Shown in pieces: positions 31,611 through 39,302 of a stretch of 44,274 nt of DNA. The stretch comes from Candidatus Omnitrophota bacterium (lineage in GTDB: Bacteria; Omnitrophota; Gorgyraeia; Gygaellales; Profunditerraquicolaceae), in contig JAKPTF010000106.1 of NCBI GenBank assembly GCA_029571225.1, forward strand, positions 1 to 44,274, in the 5' to 3' direction. The notes below the pieces were generated by a model. The model was given only the letters and a program-made list of their open reading frames with translations. It made no database searches and was not told where the DNA came from. The position numbers were made by a program, and so were the translations under genes. Numbering within the stretch: position 1 is the stretch's first letter; each line of letters begins with the position of its first letter.

Positions 31611-32183
31611 CTATGGAGCGCGCAGCGCCCTCCTTGCCATGCGGGCGAGGATATGTTTTCTTCTGGCAAAACACGCGGATGTTCCGCGCAGCCTCCTGCG
31701 TTCCTTTGCGATTGCGCGCAACGCCGGGGTGTATTTTTCAACAAGTTTCTTGCGCAGGTCAAGCCTGATCTGCCTGCTTAAAGAAGGCGCCAGGCCGCTT
31801 GTGGATACCGCTATGATTAGGCCCTGCTTGTGCAGAACAGAAGGCACTATAAAATCAGATTTCGACGGACAGTCAACGATATTCGAAAGGATCTTCAGGC
31901 GCGCGGCATCGGATGAAACACGGCTGTTCACAGCCGGGTCGGCGGTCGCGGCGATCACAAGGAACGAACCCCGGATATATTTGCTTTGATATGCCTGCCT
32001 GATGCAGCGGACCTCTGCTTTTGCGGCAAGGACTTCCATGCCCCTTGAAAGGCGTGGGGCAATGACGGTAACGGCTGCTCCGGCTGCCCGCAGGGACCTT
32101 GCCTTGCGGCAGGCGACAGAGCCACCGCCGATCACGCAACAGCGTTTACCATGAAGATCCAGGAAAGCGGGATAATATTTCAT
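31611..32183 (-). CDS. Precorrin-2 dehydrogenase, SirC/Met8/CysG-N type
   Basis: The enzyme oxidises precorrin-2 to sirohydrochlorin with NAD, and Met8/CysG members also insert iron to give siroheme. The 190-residue protein has YYPAFLDLHGKRCCVIGGGSVACRKA (nucleotide-binding), SFLVIAATADPAVN and SNIVDCPSKSDFIVPS. The aspartate of NIVD is at 104, the same position as the catalytic Asp104 of CysG (Asp141 of Met8p), so iron chelation is possible; no separate ferrochelatase is seen in the window. The start at 32183 gives the family N terminus; a GTG at 32198 has AAGGCGG upstream but lies in a hairpin. It leads the heme gene array. Confidence 0.9.
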   Translation of the reverse strand: MKYYPAFLDLHGKRCCVIGGGSVACRKARSLRAAGAAVTVIAPRLSRGMEVLAAKAEVRCIRQAYQSKYIRGSFLVIAATADPAVNSRVSSDAARLKILSNIVDCPSKSDFIVPSVLHKQGLIIAVSTSGLAPSLSRQIRLDLRKKLVEKYTPALRAIAKERRRLRGTSACFARRKHILARMARRALRAP

Positions 32184-32194
32184 AAAGGCATAAA

Positions 32195-32228
32195 CCACAA
32201 ACCGCCTTGAGTTTCCGGCGGCTTGCGG
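32195..32228 (-). promoter_or_regulatory. 12-pair hairpin over the Shine-Dalgarno region of the first heme gene
   Basis: On the minus strand CCGCAAGCCGCC (32217-32228) pairs along its full length, with two GU wobbles, with GGCGGTTTGTGG (32195-32206) around a ten-base loop. The 3' arm and loop edge contain AAGGCGG, the only Shine-Dalgarno-like sequence before the SirC-like gene, and the GTG at 32198. No clear U-run follows. It lies between cheW and the heme genes and may control translation or partly end the chemosensory transcript. Confidence 0.5.
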
Positions 32229-32255
32229 GGCGTATAAATCTATGACTCCTTTATA

Positions 32256-32753
32256 TCATTCGCTGTTCTTTGCGGAAACGCCTTTGATATGTTTCTCGAC
32301 GTGCTGGAATTCCTCGGGCGTCAATATCCTGTTGAGGTCAAGCAGGACCAGAAGCCTGTCCTGAAGCTTGCCCACGCCCCTGATATAATGCTCAGGGACC
32401 TCGGTATCAACCAGGCTCGGGACGTCTTCGACGAATTCGGAAGGCAGGCGCAGGACCTCGGATACCGAATCCACGAGCATGCCAACCGTGTTATCCCCCA
32501 CCTCAACTACGATGATCCTGGTATTTTCGCCCCGTTCGTTCGCTTTGATGCCGATTCGTTTCGCAAGGTCTATGACCGCCAGGACCTGGCCGCGCAGATT
32601 AACCACTCCTTCTATGAAATCCGGGGCTTTAGGAAGATACGTGATCTGGACAAGGCGGACAATCTCCCGGACCTGGCTGATGTCAACGCCAAATTCCTCT
32701 TTTCCAAGAGTGAATACGACAAGCTGGTATTCTTTCTGTTTTTCAACAGCCAT
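32256..32753 (-). CDS. cheW: Chemotaxis adaptor CheW
   Basis: CheW couples chemoreceptors to CheA. The 165-residue protein is a single CheW domain: QLVVFTLGKEEFGVDISQVREI, the conserved region VVNLRGQVLAVIDLAKRIG, and GMLVDSVSEVLRLP. It has a somewhat extended C terminus (TPEEFQHVEKHIKGVS). It is the last che gene of the operon, 57-72 bases before the heme array. No receptor gene is in the window, so its partners are elsewhere. Confidence 0.95.
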   Translation of the reverse strand: MAVEKQKEYQLVVFTLGKEEFGVDISQVREIVRLVQITYLPKAPDFIEGVVNLRGQVLAVIDLAKRIGIKANERGENTRIIVVEVGDNTVGMLVDSVSEVLRLPSEFVEDVPSLVDTEVPEHYIRGVGKLQDRLLVLLDLNRILTPEEFQHVEKHIKGVSAKNSE

Positions 32754-32764
32754 AGGCCCCTCCC

Positions 32765-33373
32765 TTATTTGATATTGAGCGAGTCGAAAACTTTCTGCAA
32801 AGATTCCATCGTGGGAAACAGCAGAAACAGGCCGTTCAGGCGCAACCCTTTGATCGTGATATCCGTCTTGATATAGAGCGCCTCATCAGATTCCTCAGCG
32901 ATCTGTATGAAAATGAAATCCAGAATAGCCCCGATCATATCAAGCGCCATCGAAGGCGTGGAGATAGAAATCGTGAACTTGGTCATATCGGCCATGGCAG
33001 AAACATAGGACCCGCCGAGGATGTTGCAGACTTCCTTCAGCGCGGATTTGAACATCTCGTCGTTAAAATCCATTTCTTCCTTCGGCCTTGATAAAAGCGT
33101 TGCTGCGAGGAATTTGGCGTCCTCCGGAGGGAGCAGGAAGAAGATACGACCCCTGACATCCACCTGGACCTCCATGTCAAGGATAAAATACATCTCGTCT
33201 GGCCGTGCCAGGACGGTGCCGATATTCTCAAGAGGGACGAGGGTGACCTGCGGCACCGAAATCTCAACCTTGGATGCGAGCATATCAGCCAGCGCCGTAG
33301 CCGCCGTCGCCGACCCGATCGTGCCGATCTCCTTCAAAACATCCAGCTGATTATACGATAATTGCTCTGCCAT
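32765..33373 (-). CDS. CheC-family CheY phosphatase (one active site kept)
   Basis: CheC proteins dephosphorylate CheY and bind CheD; each of two sites uses an E-x2-N motif. In this 202-residue protein the first site reads LKEIGTIG, with the asparagine replaced by T18, while the second reads LKEVCNILGGSYVSAMAD, with E114 and N117 intact. It is therefore likely an active phosphatase with one site. The fold is well kept (VEISVPQVTLVP, DMIGAILDFIFIQI). AAGGAG lies upstream. It sits between cheB and cheW. It is the only one of three paralogs in the window with a complete site. Confidence 0.9.
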   Translation of the reverse strand: MAEQLSYNQLDVLKEIGTIGSATAATALADMLASKVEISVPQVTLVPLENIGTVLARPDEMYFILDMEVQVDVRGRIFFLLPPEDAKFLAATLLSRPKEEMDFNDEMFKSALKEVCNILGGSYVSAMADMTKFTISISTPSMALDMIGAILDFIFIQIAEESDEALYIKTDITIKGLRLNGLFLLFPTMESLQKVFDSLNIK

Positions 33374-33396
33374 AATCCGTATCTACTCCTTGCAGG

Positions 33397-34461
33397 TTAC
33401 CCGCGTACCCCGGCTTCAGCCGCGTTCACGAACCGCGCGATGGCATCCGGTATCTCCGATATCGGAAGGACCGCATCCACCACTCCCTCCTTGAAGACTG
33501 AACGCGGCATACCCCAGACAACGGATGACTTTTCATCCTGAATAATTACCGCGCCTCCGGCTTCCTTGACCTTGCGGCTGCCGTCCGCGCCATCCTTGCC
33601 CATGCCGGTAAGAACCACCGCGACGCAATTCTTCCCGAACACCTCTGCCGCGGAGAACATGGTAACGTCAATGGAAGGACGCACGAAATTGACGAGCGGG
33701 TCCTGGTTCAGATGGACGCGCACTGATCTTCTATCCCGGTCCAGCGTCATATGATACCCTGCAGGTGCCACCAGGATCTTTCCTTCAGAAAGCTCATCGC
33801 CTTCTTCCGCTTCTTTCGCGCGCATGCCTGACTGCCAGGAAATGCGTTCCGCAAACGACATGGTAAAACCCTTTGGCATATGCTGGACGATAAGAAAAGC
33901 TGCGGGCAATTTTGCGTTCAGGCCCTGAACGAGCTCAAGGATCGCCTTGGGACCGCCCGTAGAAGCTCCGATGACCACCAGGTTCCTGACCGCCGCCCCG
34001 GCCTCCGTCGAAGCTATCGCAGTACCGGCGCCCTGTGCCACAATGTATTTATCAAGGTTGACTTCGGCAGCCAGTTTGATCTTGGTGGTAATTTCTGCCT
34101 TTAATTTGTCAAGCCCGAGAGATATCTCTCCAGAAGGTTTTGCGATGAAGTCCACCGCCCCGAGCTCAAGCGCCCGCATAGTCGCGCTGGCACCGCTGCG
34201 CGTGTACGCTGAGAACATGATAATCCGCGTGGGGTGGAACTTCATGATCCTGGTAAGGACATCGATACCGTCCACGACAGGGAGGTTAAGATCCAGGGTA
34301 ACGACATCGGGGGAAAGGCTGACGATCTTGTCAAGCGCCTCCTGCCCGTCCTTGGCCTTACCGATCACCTCGAGAGCTTCATCGCTGTTGATTATGTCAG
34401 AGATCACTTTCCGCATCAGGAACGAATCATCCACAACCAAAACTGTTATCTTTCTATTCAT
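33397..34461 (-). CDS. cheB: Chemotaxis protein-glutamate methylesterase CheB
   Basis: CheB removes methyl groups from (and deamidates) receptors for adaptation. The 354-residue protein has an N-terminal receiver (phospho-acceptor D57, K109) and a C-terminal methylesterase with the catalytic triad S167 (GASTGG), H194 (IVQHMPKGFT) and D290 (GMGKDGADG). All key residues are present. It starts directly after the cheD stop. Its presence with CheR means true methyl-accepting receptors exist elsewhere in the genome. Confidence 0.97.
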   Translation of the reverse strand: MNRKITVLVVDDSFLMRKVISDIINSDEALEVIGKAKDGQEALDKIVSLSPDVVTLDLNLPVVDGIDVLTRIMKFHPTRIIMFSAYTRSGASATMRALELGAVDFIAKPSGEISLGLDKLKAEITTKIKLAAEVNLDKYIVAQGAGTAIASTEAGAAVRNLVVIGASTGGPKAILELVQGLNAKLPAAFLIVQHMPKGFTMSFAERISWQSGMRAKEAEEGDELSEGKILVAPAGYHMTLDRDRRSVRVHLNQDPLVNFVRPSIDVTMFSAAEVFGKNCVAVVLTGMGKDGADGSRKVKEAGGAVIIQDEKSSVVWGMPRSVFKEGVVDAVLPISEIPDAIARFVNAAEAGVRG

Positions 34462-34962
34462 TTAAACGACTTTCTCGCCCCAGGACACGGTCTTCACAAG
34501 AACCTTACCGGTCTCCGCATCAAGCTCGATAGTCCTTCCGAAAGTTCCGCCTACGTCTTCAACCAGTATTTTCAAGTTTAAATTTTTAAATATCTCGTGG
34601 GCCATATCTATGTTCTTCTGGCCGACGTTCAAAGCGCTGTCCGCGTTGATAAAACTGAACATATGCGCACCGCCGAATATCTTGATCTCATACCGCGACC
34701 GGAAACAGCCTTTCTTCTCGAGTTCCTCCATGGCCAGGGCAATGCCGGAGTTGACAAAACGGCTCGGATTGTTTTTGATCTTCGACCATTCCATATCCGG
34801 AAGCATCGGATGCACCATGGCGCCTGTCTTCTTAACCGGGTCCCAGATGGTTATGCCAAGACACGAGCCAAGCCCCCTGGTAATGAGCCGGTCCGGGGCC
34901 TGCGCAATCTCCATTTTGCCCATCTGGACTTCGATAAGATTACTCTCCATAACTCTGTCCAT
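34462..34962 (-). CDS. cheD: Chemoreceptor glutamine deamidase CheD
   Basis: CheD deamidates receptor glutamines and is bound by CheC. The 166-residue protein keeps the catalytic set: T28 and C34 in LITRGLGSCLGI, and H51 in AMVHPMLPD. NIDMAHEIFKNLNLKILVEDVGG is typical. The start overlaps the cheY stop (TAATG). The CheC-CheD pair suggests phosphorylation-dependent control of receptors as in Bacillus and Thermotoga. Confidence 0.95.
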   Translation of the reverse strand: MDRVMESNLIEVQMGKMEIAQAPDRLITRGLGSCLGITIWDPVKKTGAMVHPMLPDMEWSKIKNNPSRFVNSGIALAMEELEKKGCFRSRYEIKIFGGAHMFSFINADSALNVGQKNIDMAHEIFKNLNLKILVEDVGGTFGRTIELDAETGKVLVKTVSWGEKVV

Positions 34963-35333
34963 TAGCCGCCCAATGCACGCTTCACTGCCTCGATGACGCG
35001 TGACGGCTGGAATGGCTTCGTCACGAAGTCTTTTGCACCCGCCTGGATGGCCTCGACGACCAGAGAATGCTGGCCCATAGCGGAAACCATGATAATCTTT
35101 GCCTGCGCGTCGGCCTTGACGATTTCTTTGACCGCGCCGATGCCGTCGATCTCTTCGATCTTGGGCATAACAATGTCCATTGTCACCAGGTCAGGTTTAA
35201 GCTGTTGGTATTTGTCGATCGCATCCTTGCCGTTCTCGGCCTCTCCGCAGATCTCGATTCCTTCCTTCTTCAAAATGTCTGATAACATCCTGCGCATGAA
35301 GAGCGCATCGTCCACAACCAGCACACGTGCCAT
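34962..35333 (-). CDS. cheY: CheY-like response regulator with a three-residue loop insertion
   Basis: A 123-residue single receiver: acidic D8/D9, phospho-acceptor D53, S84 and K106. It is closest in style to Thermotoga CheY (MARVLVVDDALFMRRM, AKIIMVSAMGQHS, DFVTKPFQPSRV). After D53 it reads IVMPKIEEIDGIGAV, three residues longer than the usual MPEMDGIEAV. The same insertion occurs in the other CheY at 41965, so it is not an error. The loop lies next to the phosphorylation site, where phosphatases such as CheC approach. It is followed by cheD. Confidence 0.95.
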   Translation of the reverse strand: MARVLVVDDALFMRRMLSDILKKEGIEICGEAENGKDAIDKYQQLKPDLVTMDIVMPKIEEIDGIGAVKEIVKADAQAKIIMVSAMGQHSLVVEAIQAGAKDFVTKPFQPSRVIEAVKRALGG

Positions 35334-35366
35334 TCATACCTCCCTGTTATTTTCATTAAGACGACA

Positions 35367-36248
35367 TCACGCCGCGTTCTGTGCGACCTTCCGGTATATC
35401 TTTGAGCTCAGATCCACCGACTCGAACTTATCCTTTTCCCAGATCGTCTCTACTTTGGCCACGACAAGAAAACCCGTGTTGTTGAGCGCAGCATAGAATT
35501 TCGAAAATATGATATCCTGCTGGGCCCTGTTGAAATATATAAGAACATTCCGGCAAAAAATCACGTCCATATGACGAAGGGGTTCGTCAGTGATAAGATT
35601 GTTCTTTTCGAACCGGACATACTGACGGATATCATCATTGACGCGGTATTCCTTATTATACTCGAGAGTAAAATATTTATCAAGCAGCTTCTTGTCCGTC
35701 TCGCGGAAATCCCGCTGGTCATATACCCCCTTCGCGGCCCGGTCGAGTGCTTCCTGATCGATGTCGGTTCCGATGATCCTGAAGGACGACGGATTGTCGC
35801 CCATGGCTTCTTTGAAGAGGATCGCAAGCGAATACGCCTCCTGGCCCGATGCACATGCGGCAGACCATATCCGGATGCAATTGCGCTCACCGGCATCCTT
35901 GCGTTTTACCAGTTCCGGAATAACGATCCGTCCGAATGCCTTGAAAACTTCAGCATCCCGGAAAAAATGCGTGACGTTTATGGAAAGCGTTTCCAGGAAC
36001 AGCTTGAATTCGTCAGGATCCGCTTTCATGCGGGCGATGTACTCCAGCGACGTCGCGCATCCGGTTTCCTGCATGCGGCTGCGCAAATGCCGGAACAGGA
36101 AATTCTGGCGGTAATAGGCAAGATCAATACCGTAACGTTGATTCACGAACGGTATAATCTTCGCGAGATCCGCTTCGTCTCCTTTTACCCTGCTTTTAAT
36201 TCCCGGAACTCTATCTTCCAATCGCTGGCTCCATTGCGCTCCGCGCAT
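35367..36248 (-). CDS. cheR: Chemotaxis receptor methyltransferase CheR
   Basis: CheR methylates receptor glutamates with SAM. The 293-residue protein has the N-terminal CheR helical domain (FVNQRYGIDLAYYRQNFLFRHLRSRMQ), LSINVTHFFRD, the SAM site WSAACASGQEAYSLA, GTDID, and CRNVLIYFN. It starts nine bases after the comFB stop. The first 20 or so residues before the family start have no clear match, and the true start may be slightly later. Confidence 0.95.
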   Translation of the reverse strand: MRGAQWSQRLEDRVPGIKSRVKGDEADLAKIIPFVNQRYGIDLAYYRQNFLFRHLRSRMQETGCATSLEYIARMKADPDEFKLFLETLSINVTHFFRDAEVFKAFGRIVIPELVKRKDAGERNCIRIWSAACASGQEAYSLAILFKEAMGDNPSSFRIIGTDIDQEALDRAAKGVYDQRDFRETDKKLLDKYFTLEYNKEYRVNDDIRQYVRFEKNNLITDEPLRHMDVIFCRNVLIYFNRAQQDIIFSKFYAALNNTGFLVVAKVETIWEKDKFESVDLSSKIYRKVAQNAA

Positions 36249-36257
36249 CCGGATTCG

Positions 36258-36521
36258 TCAATGCTGCGGATTGCGGCTGACCTTCAGGATCGCCTTCGTC
36301 AGCTCTTTGACCACATCGGCCTTGAACTGGGTCTCCTGCTCCGTCAGCTTTGTATAGAGGCGGCCGCGGTTGGTGATCACGTATTGCGGCGGCAGACGGT
36401 TCAGAGCCATTACCATAATGTCGTATTTGCATTTCTGGCATTTGCAGATATCGTCGCGCTCGGACAGAAGCATTTCCAGCTCGTCCTGGACGACGTCTTC
36501 CATATAATTCTGTATCTTCAT
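36258..36521 (-). CDS. ComFB-family protein
   Basis: An 87-residue protein of the late-competence ComFB family: IQNYMEDVVQDELEMLL, a C-x2-C pair in CKCQKCKYDIMVMALNRLPPQYV, and ITNRGRLY. AGGAGG lies upstream. ComFB-type domains have recently been reported as receptors for cyclic di-nucleotides, including c-di-GMP, so this may link the chemosensory operon to that second messenger; I infer this from the family only. It sits between the FtsA-like gene and cheR. Confidence 0.85.
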   Translation of the reverse strand: MKIQNYMEDVVQDELEMLLSERDDICKCQKCKYDIMVMALNRLPPQYVITNRGRLYTKLTEQETQFKADVVKELTKAILKVSRNPQH

Positions 36522-36537
36522 GGCTCAAACCTCCTGG

Positions 36538-38676
36538 CTAATTTCTCTCCTCGAATACGATCCTGACCTGAGCGCCGTCGGCCACGCGGGTCGTGAAACC
36601 TGCAGGCGCGTCGTCAACAAAAAACCTCATGCGTTTGCCCAGGACCTTTGACGCATCTACGTCAATATAATTGAATATTTCCGAAAGCAGCACCTGATGC
36701 TGCTTTGAATAATACACGCGAATGTCTGCTCCGTCAACAAGAAATTCATCGGGCGACACCTCATGGCCGTTCATGAACACCTGAGCTTTTCGTATGCCTA
36801 TGCCAACGTCTTTGCCGTTCACGTTAACCGTGATCCTCTCAATGCCCTCGGGGACATCCACGACGTCCCGGATCCGGAAGAAACCGGGTTCTTCCATTCT
36901 GAATGAGATCACGTCGCCGGGTGCGACCGGGGCGGTAAACTCAGCGGGAATGCCGTTGAGGGTGAGCGTATAATTGCGCTGCGGGAGCACCCGCGGATTA
37001 TTGTTGATGTTGACCAGTATCTGCCGCTCAAGGCAATGGCTCGTGTCGATCCCCTTATGGCCCAGCACGCCCAGCACCGTCACGGGTTCCACGGTGATCC
37101 GCGCGCGGTCCGCAAGCGGGGTCTCGAAAGACACGGGAACGCCGTTCATCTTGACCGGCACAGGCACGGACACAAGCTCGTTGTTTAGAATGCAGCGCAC
37201 CCGTTGATGGCCCGCCACGTCCGCGACCGTAGCCGCGGCATCGCAGCCGTCCACCGCCTCGACAAGTTCAATACTGTCTCCGTCGCAGACCCGGGCTGTA
37301 AGGGATTCGGCCGGGACGCCGTTCACCGTGATCTTCGCAGGCTGGCCCATGGTGCCCTTGATCGTCTTGAAAACTCCGTTAACCTCTACGGTCAGGGCCA
37401 TTCCCATGCGCGGGTACAGCCGTTTCTGGCGGATGACGCCCGAGAGGCTCAACGCGCCGAGAATATCCTTTTTCTGAGAGAGATCAAGCATCTTGACGTT
37501 CTTGCCGTTAACCGTCACATTGATGAACTGCAGCCCCTGCCTGGCAAACGTCATCCGTGCTATACCTATAGGCGTCACCGCTTCCGGGCCGGTGAGCTTG
37601 CCGGTGGCATCGTCCAATCCCTTGATCGCGCGGGGAAGCCTTATGCCAACCTTCTCAGCGGGAAGGCCGCACAGGCCCGACAGTTCCTCAAGAAGCCCGG
37701 GAGTAAGCGCCCCGCCGCCTACTGCGACGACCGCCTGTGGAACCCCGCCGTTGAGCTCAAGAGCGGTTGCCGCTATCGAGGCCGCAAGCTTATGCACCGC
37801 AGGGCGGATCATCTCACGCAAACGCTGCGATTTGATCGTATGGCTGCGGTCCCAGATATCCTTATAACTTATCTCGTCGAGGACGGCGATCGAACGCTTG
37901 ATCCTTTCCCCGGTGTCGAAATCAACGACACAATGGCCACAGATGCATTCGGTGATCTCATCCCCTGCCTCCGGCACCATGCCATAGGCAAACACGACTC
38001 CGTCGCGGGAAAGCGCCAGGTCCGATGTCCCGGCGCCTATATCAACAAGAACAATATTGAGCCTGCGCATCTCCGCCGGAACGATGGCGTTCATCGCCGC
38101 GATCGGCTCCAGTGTAATGTTCATCGGCTCAAGGCCGGCGTGTTTAAGTACCGCGAAAATGCTGTCCAGAACCACCCTCGGCAGGAAGGTCGCAATAATC
38201 TCGACGCCGATAGTCGAGCCCTTGTGGCCTACCAGGTCCTGCAGCCGTTCCCCGTCCAGCTCGTAATACACCGGGCTGTAGCCGACGCAATAAAAATCCG
38301 ACAGGCCCGCGCCCGCTTCGGCGATGATGCGGCTTATCGCGTCAAGCTCGAGCGCCCGCACCATGTCAACTGATATCTCCTCGTACGCGTCCGCCTCATG
38401 CTCGAGTCGCACGGTGCGGGTGAGAAGATTCCTTCCGGCGACCGCGACGCCCGCGGACTGGAGCCTTCGGTGCAGGCGTTCTTCAAGCGCTGACTTGATC
38501 GCTCCCACGTTCTGAGCCACGGCCCGTATCGAGTGAACCTGGCCGTCGAGCATTGGGCGCGTCGCGTGCTCCCTCGTTTCGGCGTCTATTATGCGCAAGC
38601 CGCTACCGTCATCGACGGCGACGATACCCATGACCTTGCGGGTCCCTATATCAAGCGCGAAGATCCCGTTGCTCAT
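36538..38676 (-). CDS. FtsA-like actin-family ATPase with C-terminal beta-rich repeats
   Basis: A 712-residue protein. Residues 1-385 are an actin-fold ATPase of the FtsA type: phosphate 1 loop FALDIGTRKVMG, an FtsA-like 1C (SHS2) region near 85-165, phosphate 2 loop VDIGAGTSDLALSRDG at 211, and the adenosine-side VVAVGGGALTPGL at 317. Residues 385-712 have no FtsA counterpart. They hold about five copies of a short motif, V-NG-P---F-T-V-DGD-I-I, starting near 449, 508, 571, 632 and 685, spaced about 60 residues, which look like small beta-grasp or ubiquitin-like units. The membrane-targeting helix of FtsA is not evident. Its start overlaps the cheC stop by four bases, inside the che operon. 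Function unknown; it may polymerise and act on the envelope or pili. Confidence 0.8.
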   Translation of the reverse strand: MSNGIFALDIGTRKVMGIVAVDDGSGLRIIDAETREHATRPMLDGQVHSIRAVAQNVGAIKSALEERLHRRLQSAGVAVAGRNLLTRTVRLEHEADAYEEISVDMVRALELDAISRIIAEAGAGLSDFYCVGYSPVYYELDGERLQDLVGHKGSTIGVEIIATFLPRVVLDSIFAVLKHAGLEPMNITLEPIAAMNAIVPAEMRRLNIVLVDIGAGTSDLALSRDGVVFAYGMVPEAGDEITECICGHCVVDFDTGERIKRSIAVLDEISYKDIWDRSHTIKSQRLREMIRPAVHKLAASIAATALELNGGVPQAVVAVGGGALTPGLLEELSGLCGLPAEKVGIRLPRAIKGLDDATGKLTGPEAVTPIGIARMTFARQGLQFINVTVNGKNVKMLDLSQKKDILGALSLSGVIRQKRLYPRMGMALTVEVNGVFKTIKGTMGQPAKITVNGVPAESLTARVCDGDSIELVEAVDGCDAAATVADVAGHQRVRCILNNELVSVPVPVKMNGVPVSFETPLADRARITVEPVTVLGVLGHKGIDTSHCLERQILVNINNNPRVLPQRNYTLTLNGIPAEFTAPVAPGDVISFRMEEPGFFRIRDVVDVPEGIERITVNVNGKDVGIGIRKAQVFMNGHEVSPDEFLVDGADIRVYYSKQHQVLLSEIFNYIDVDASKVLGKRMRFFVDDAPAGFTTRVADGAQVRIVFEERN

Positions 38677-39293
38677 AACCCCACAATCTTAAGCATCTTG
38701 TTTACACTGTCAAGTTCAAGCAGAAATACGACGAACAGATCGATCTCGGTTTCTTCTATGACCATCTTGTTCTCAATGGGAAGGAGATAATTAACCCCTC
38801 CTTCGGACAGACGCCTGCCAAGCAATATGTTGAGCCTGTCCATCCGGTCAACGATCGTCTGCGGTATCGAAAGCATCATATTATGAAGCTCCAGCATTTG
38901 TGCAACCGCATTCAGGTATGCGCCGGCGAGTATATGGGAACTCTCCGAAAGCGCGGAAGCCTCCAGAAGGTTCAAAAGCTGGGTGGTCCCCGCAGGGCGC
39001 TTCATCAGTATATCGATCATCATGAGCGCGCTTTGCTGGGAATAGAGGGCCAGCATCCCGCCACGCAGAGCCCCGAGTATCTTAAGATCCACCGCAAGGC
39101 CGATATCCTCCGATTTCATGGAGAACGCCGCCGGAGACATCTGATCGCCCGAGAACAGGCTAACCTGAGGGACAGCAATCGAAACTCGTTTTCCCAGAAG
39201 CTGGCTTAACGCGGTCGCGGCGCTGCCCGATCCGATGGTGCCAATCTCGCGCAGGACATCAAGCTGATCGCTATTTAAAGCAATATTTTCCAT
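38673..39293 (-). CDS. CheC-family protein with both phosphatase sites degraded
   Basis: A 206-residue CheC homolog (LDVLREIGTIGSGSAATALSQLLGKRVSIAVPQVSLF). Both E-x2-N sites have lost the asparagine: T19 in the first (REIGTIG) and H120 in the second (LSESSHILAGAYLNAV). The fold-defining segments remain. It is probably not a CheY phosphatase and may bind partners such as CheD, CheY or the FtsA-like protein, whose gene overlaps its stop. AGGGGG lies upstream of the ATG. Confidence 0.88.
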   Translation of the reverse strand: MENIALNSDQLDVLREIGTIGSGSAATALSQLLGKRVSIAVPQVSLFSGDQMSPAAFSMKSEDIGLAVDLKILGALRGGMLALYSQQSALMMIDILMKRPAGTTQLLNLLEASALSESSHILAGAYLNAVAQMLELHNMMLSIPQTIVDRMDRLNILLGRRLSEGGVNYLLPIENKMVIEETEIDLFVVFLLELDSVNKMLKIVGL

Positions 39294-39302
39294 ACACGCC
39301 CC

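Noticed and set aside
37204-38373. 389-codon plus-strand open frame opposite the FtsA-like gene
   Set aside because: The translation has no recognisable fold, starts without a ribosome site, and mirrors the real frame of the FtsA-like protein.
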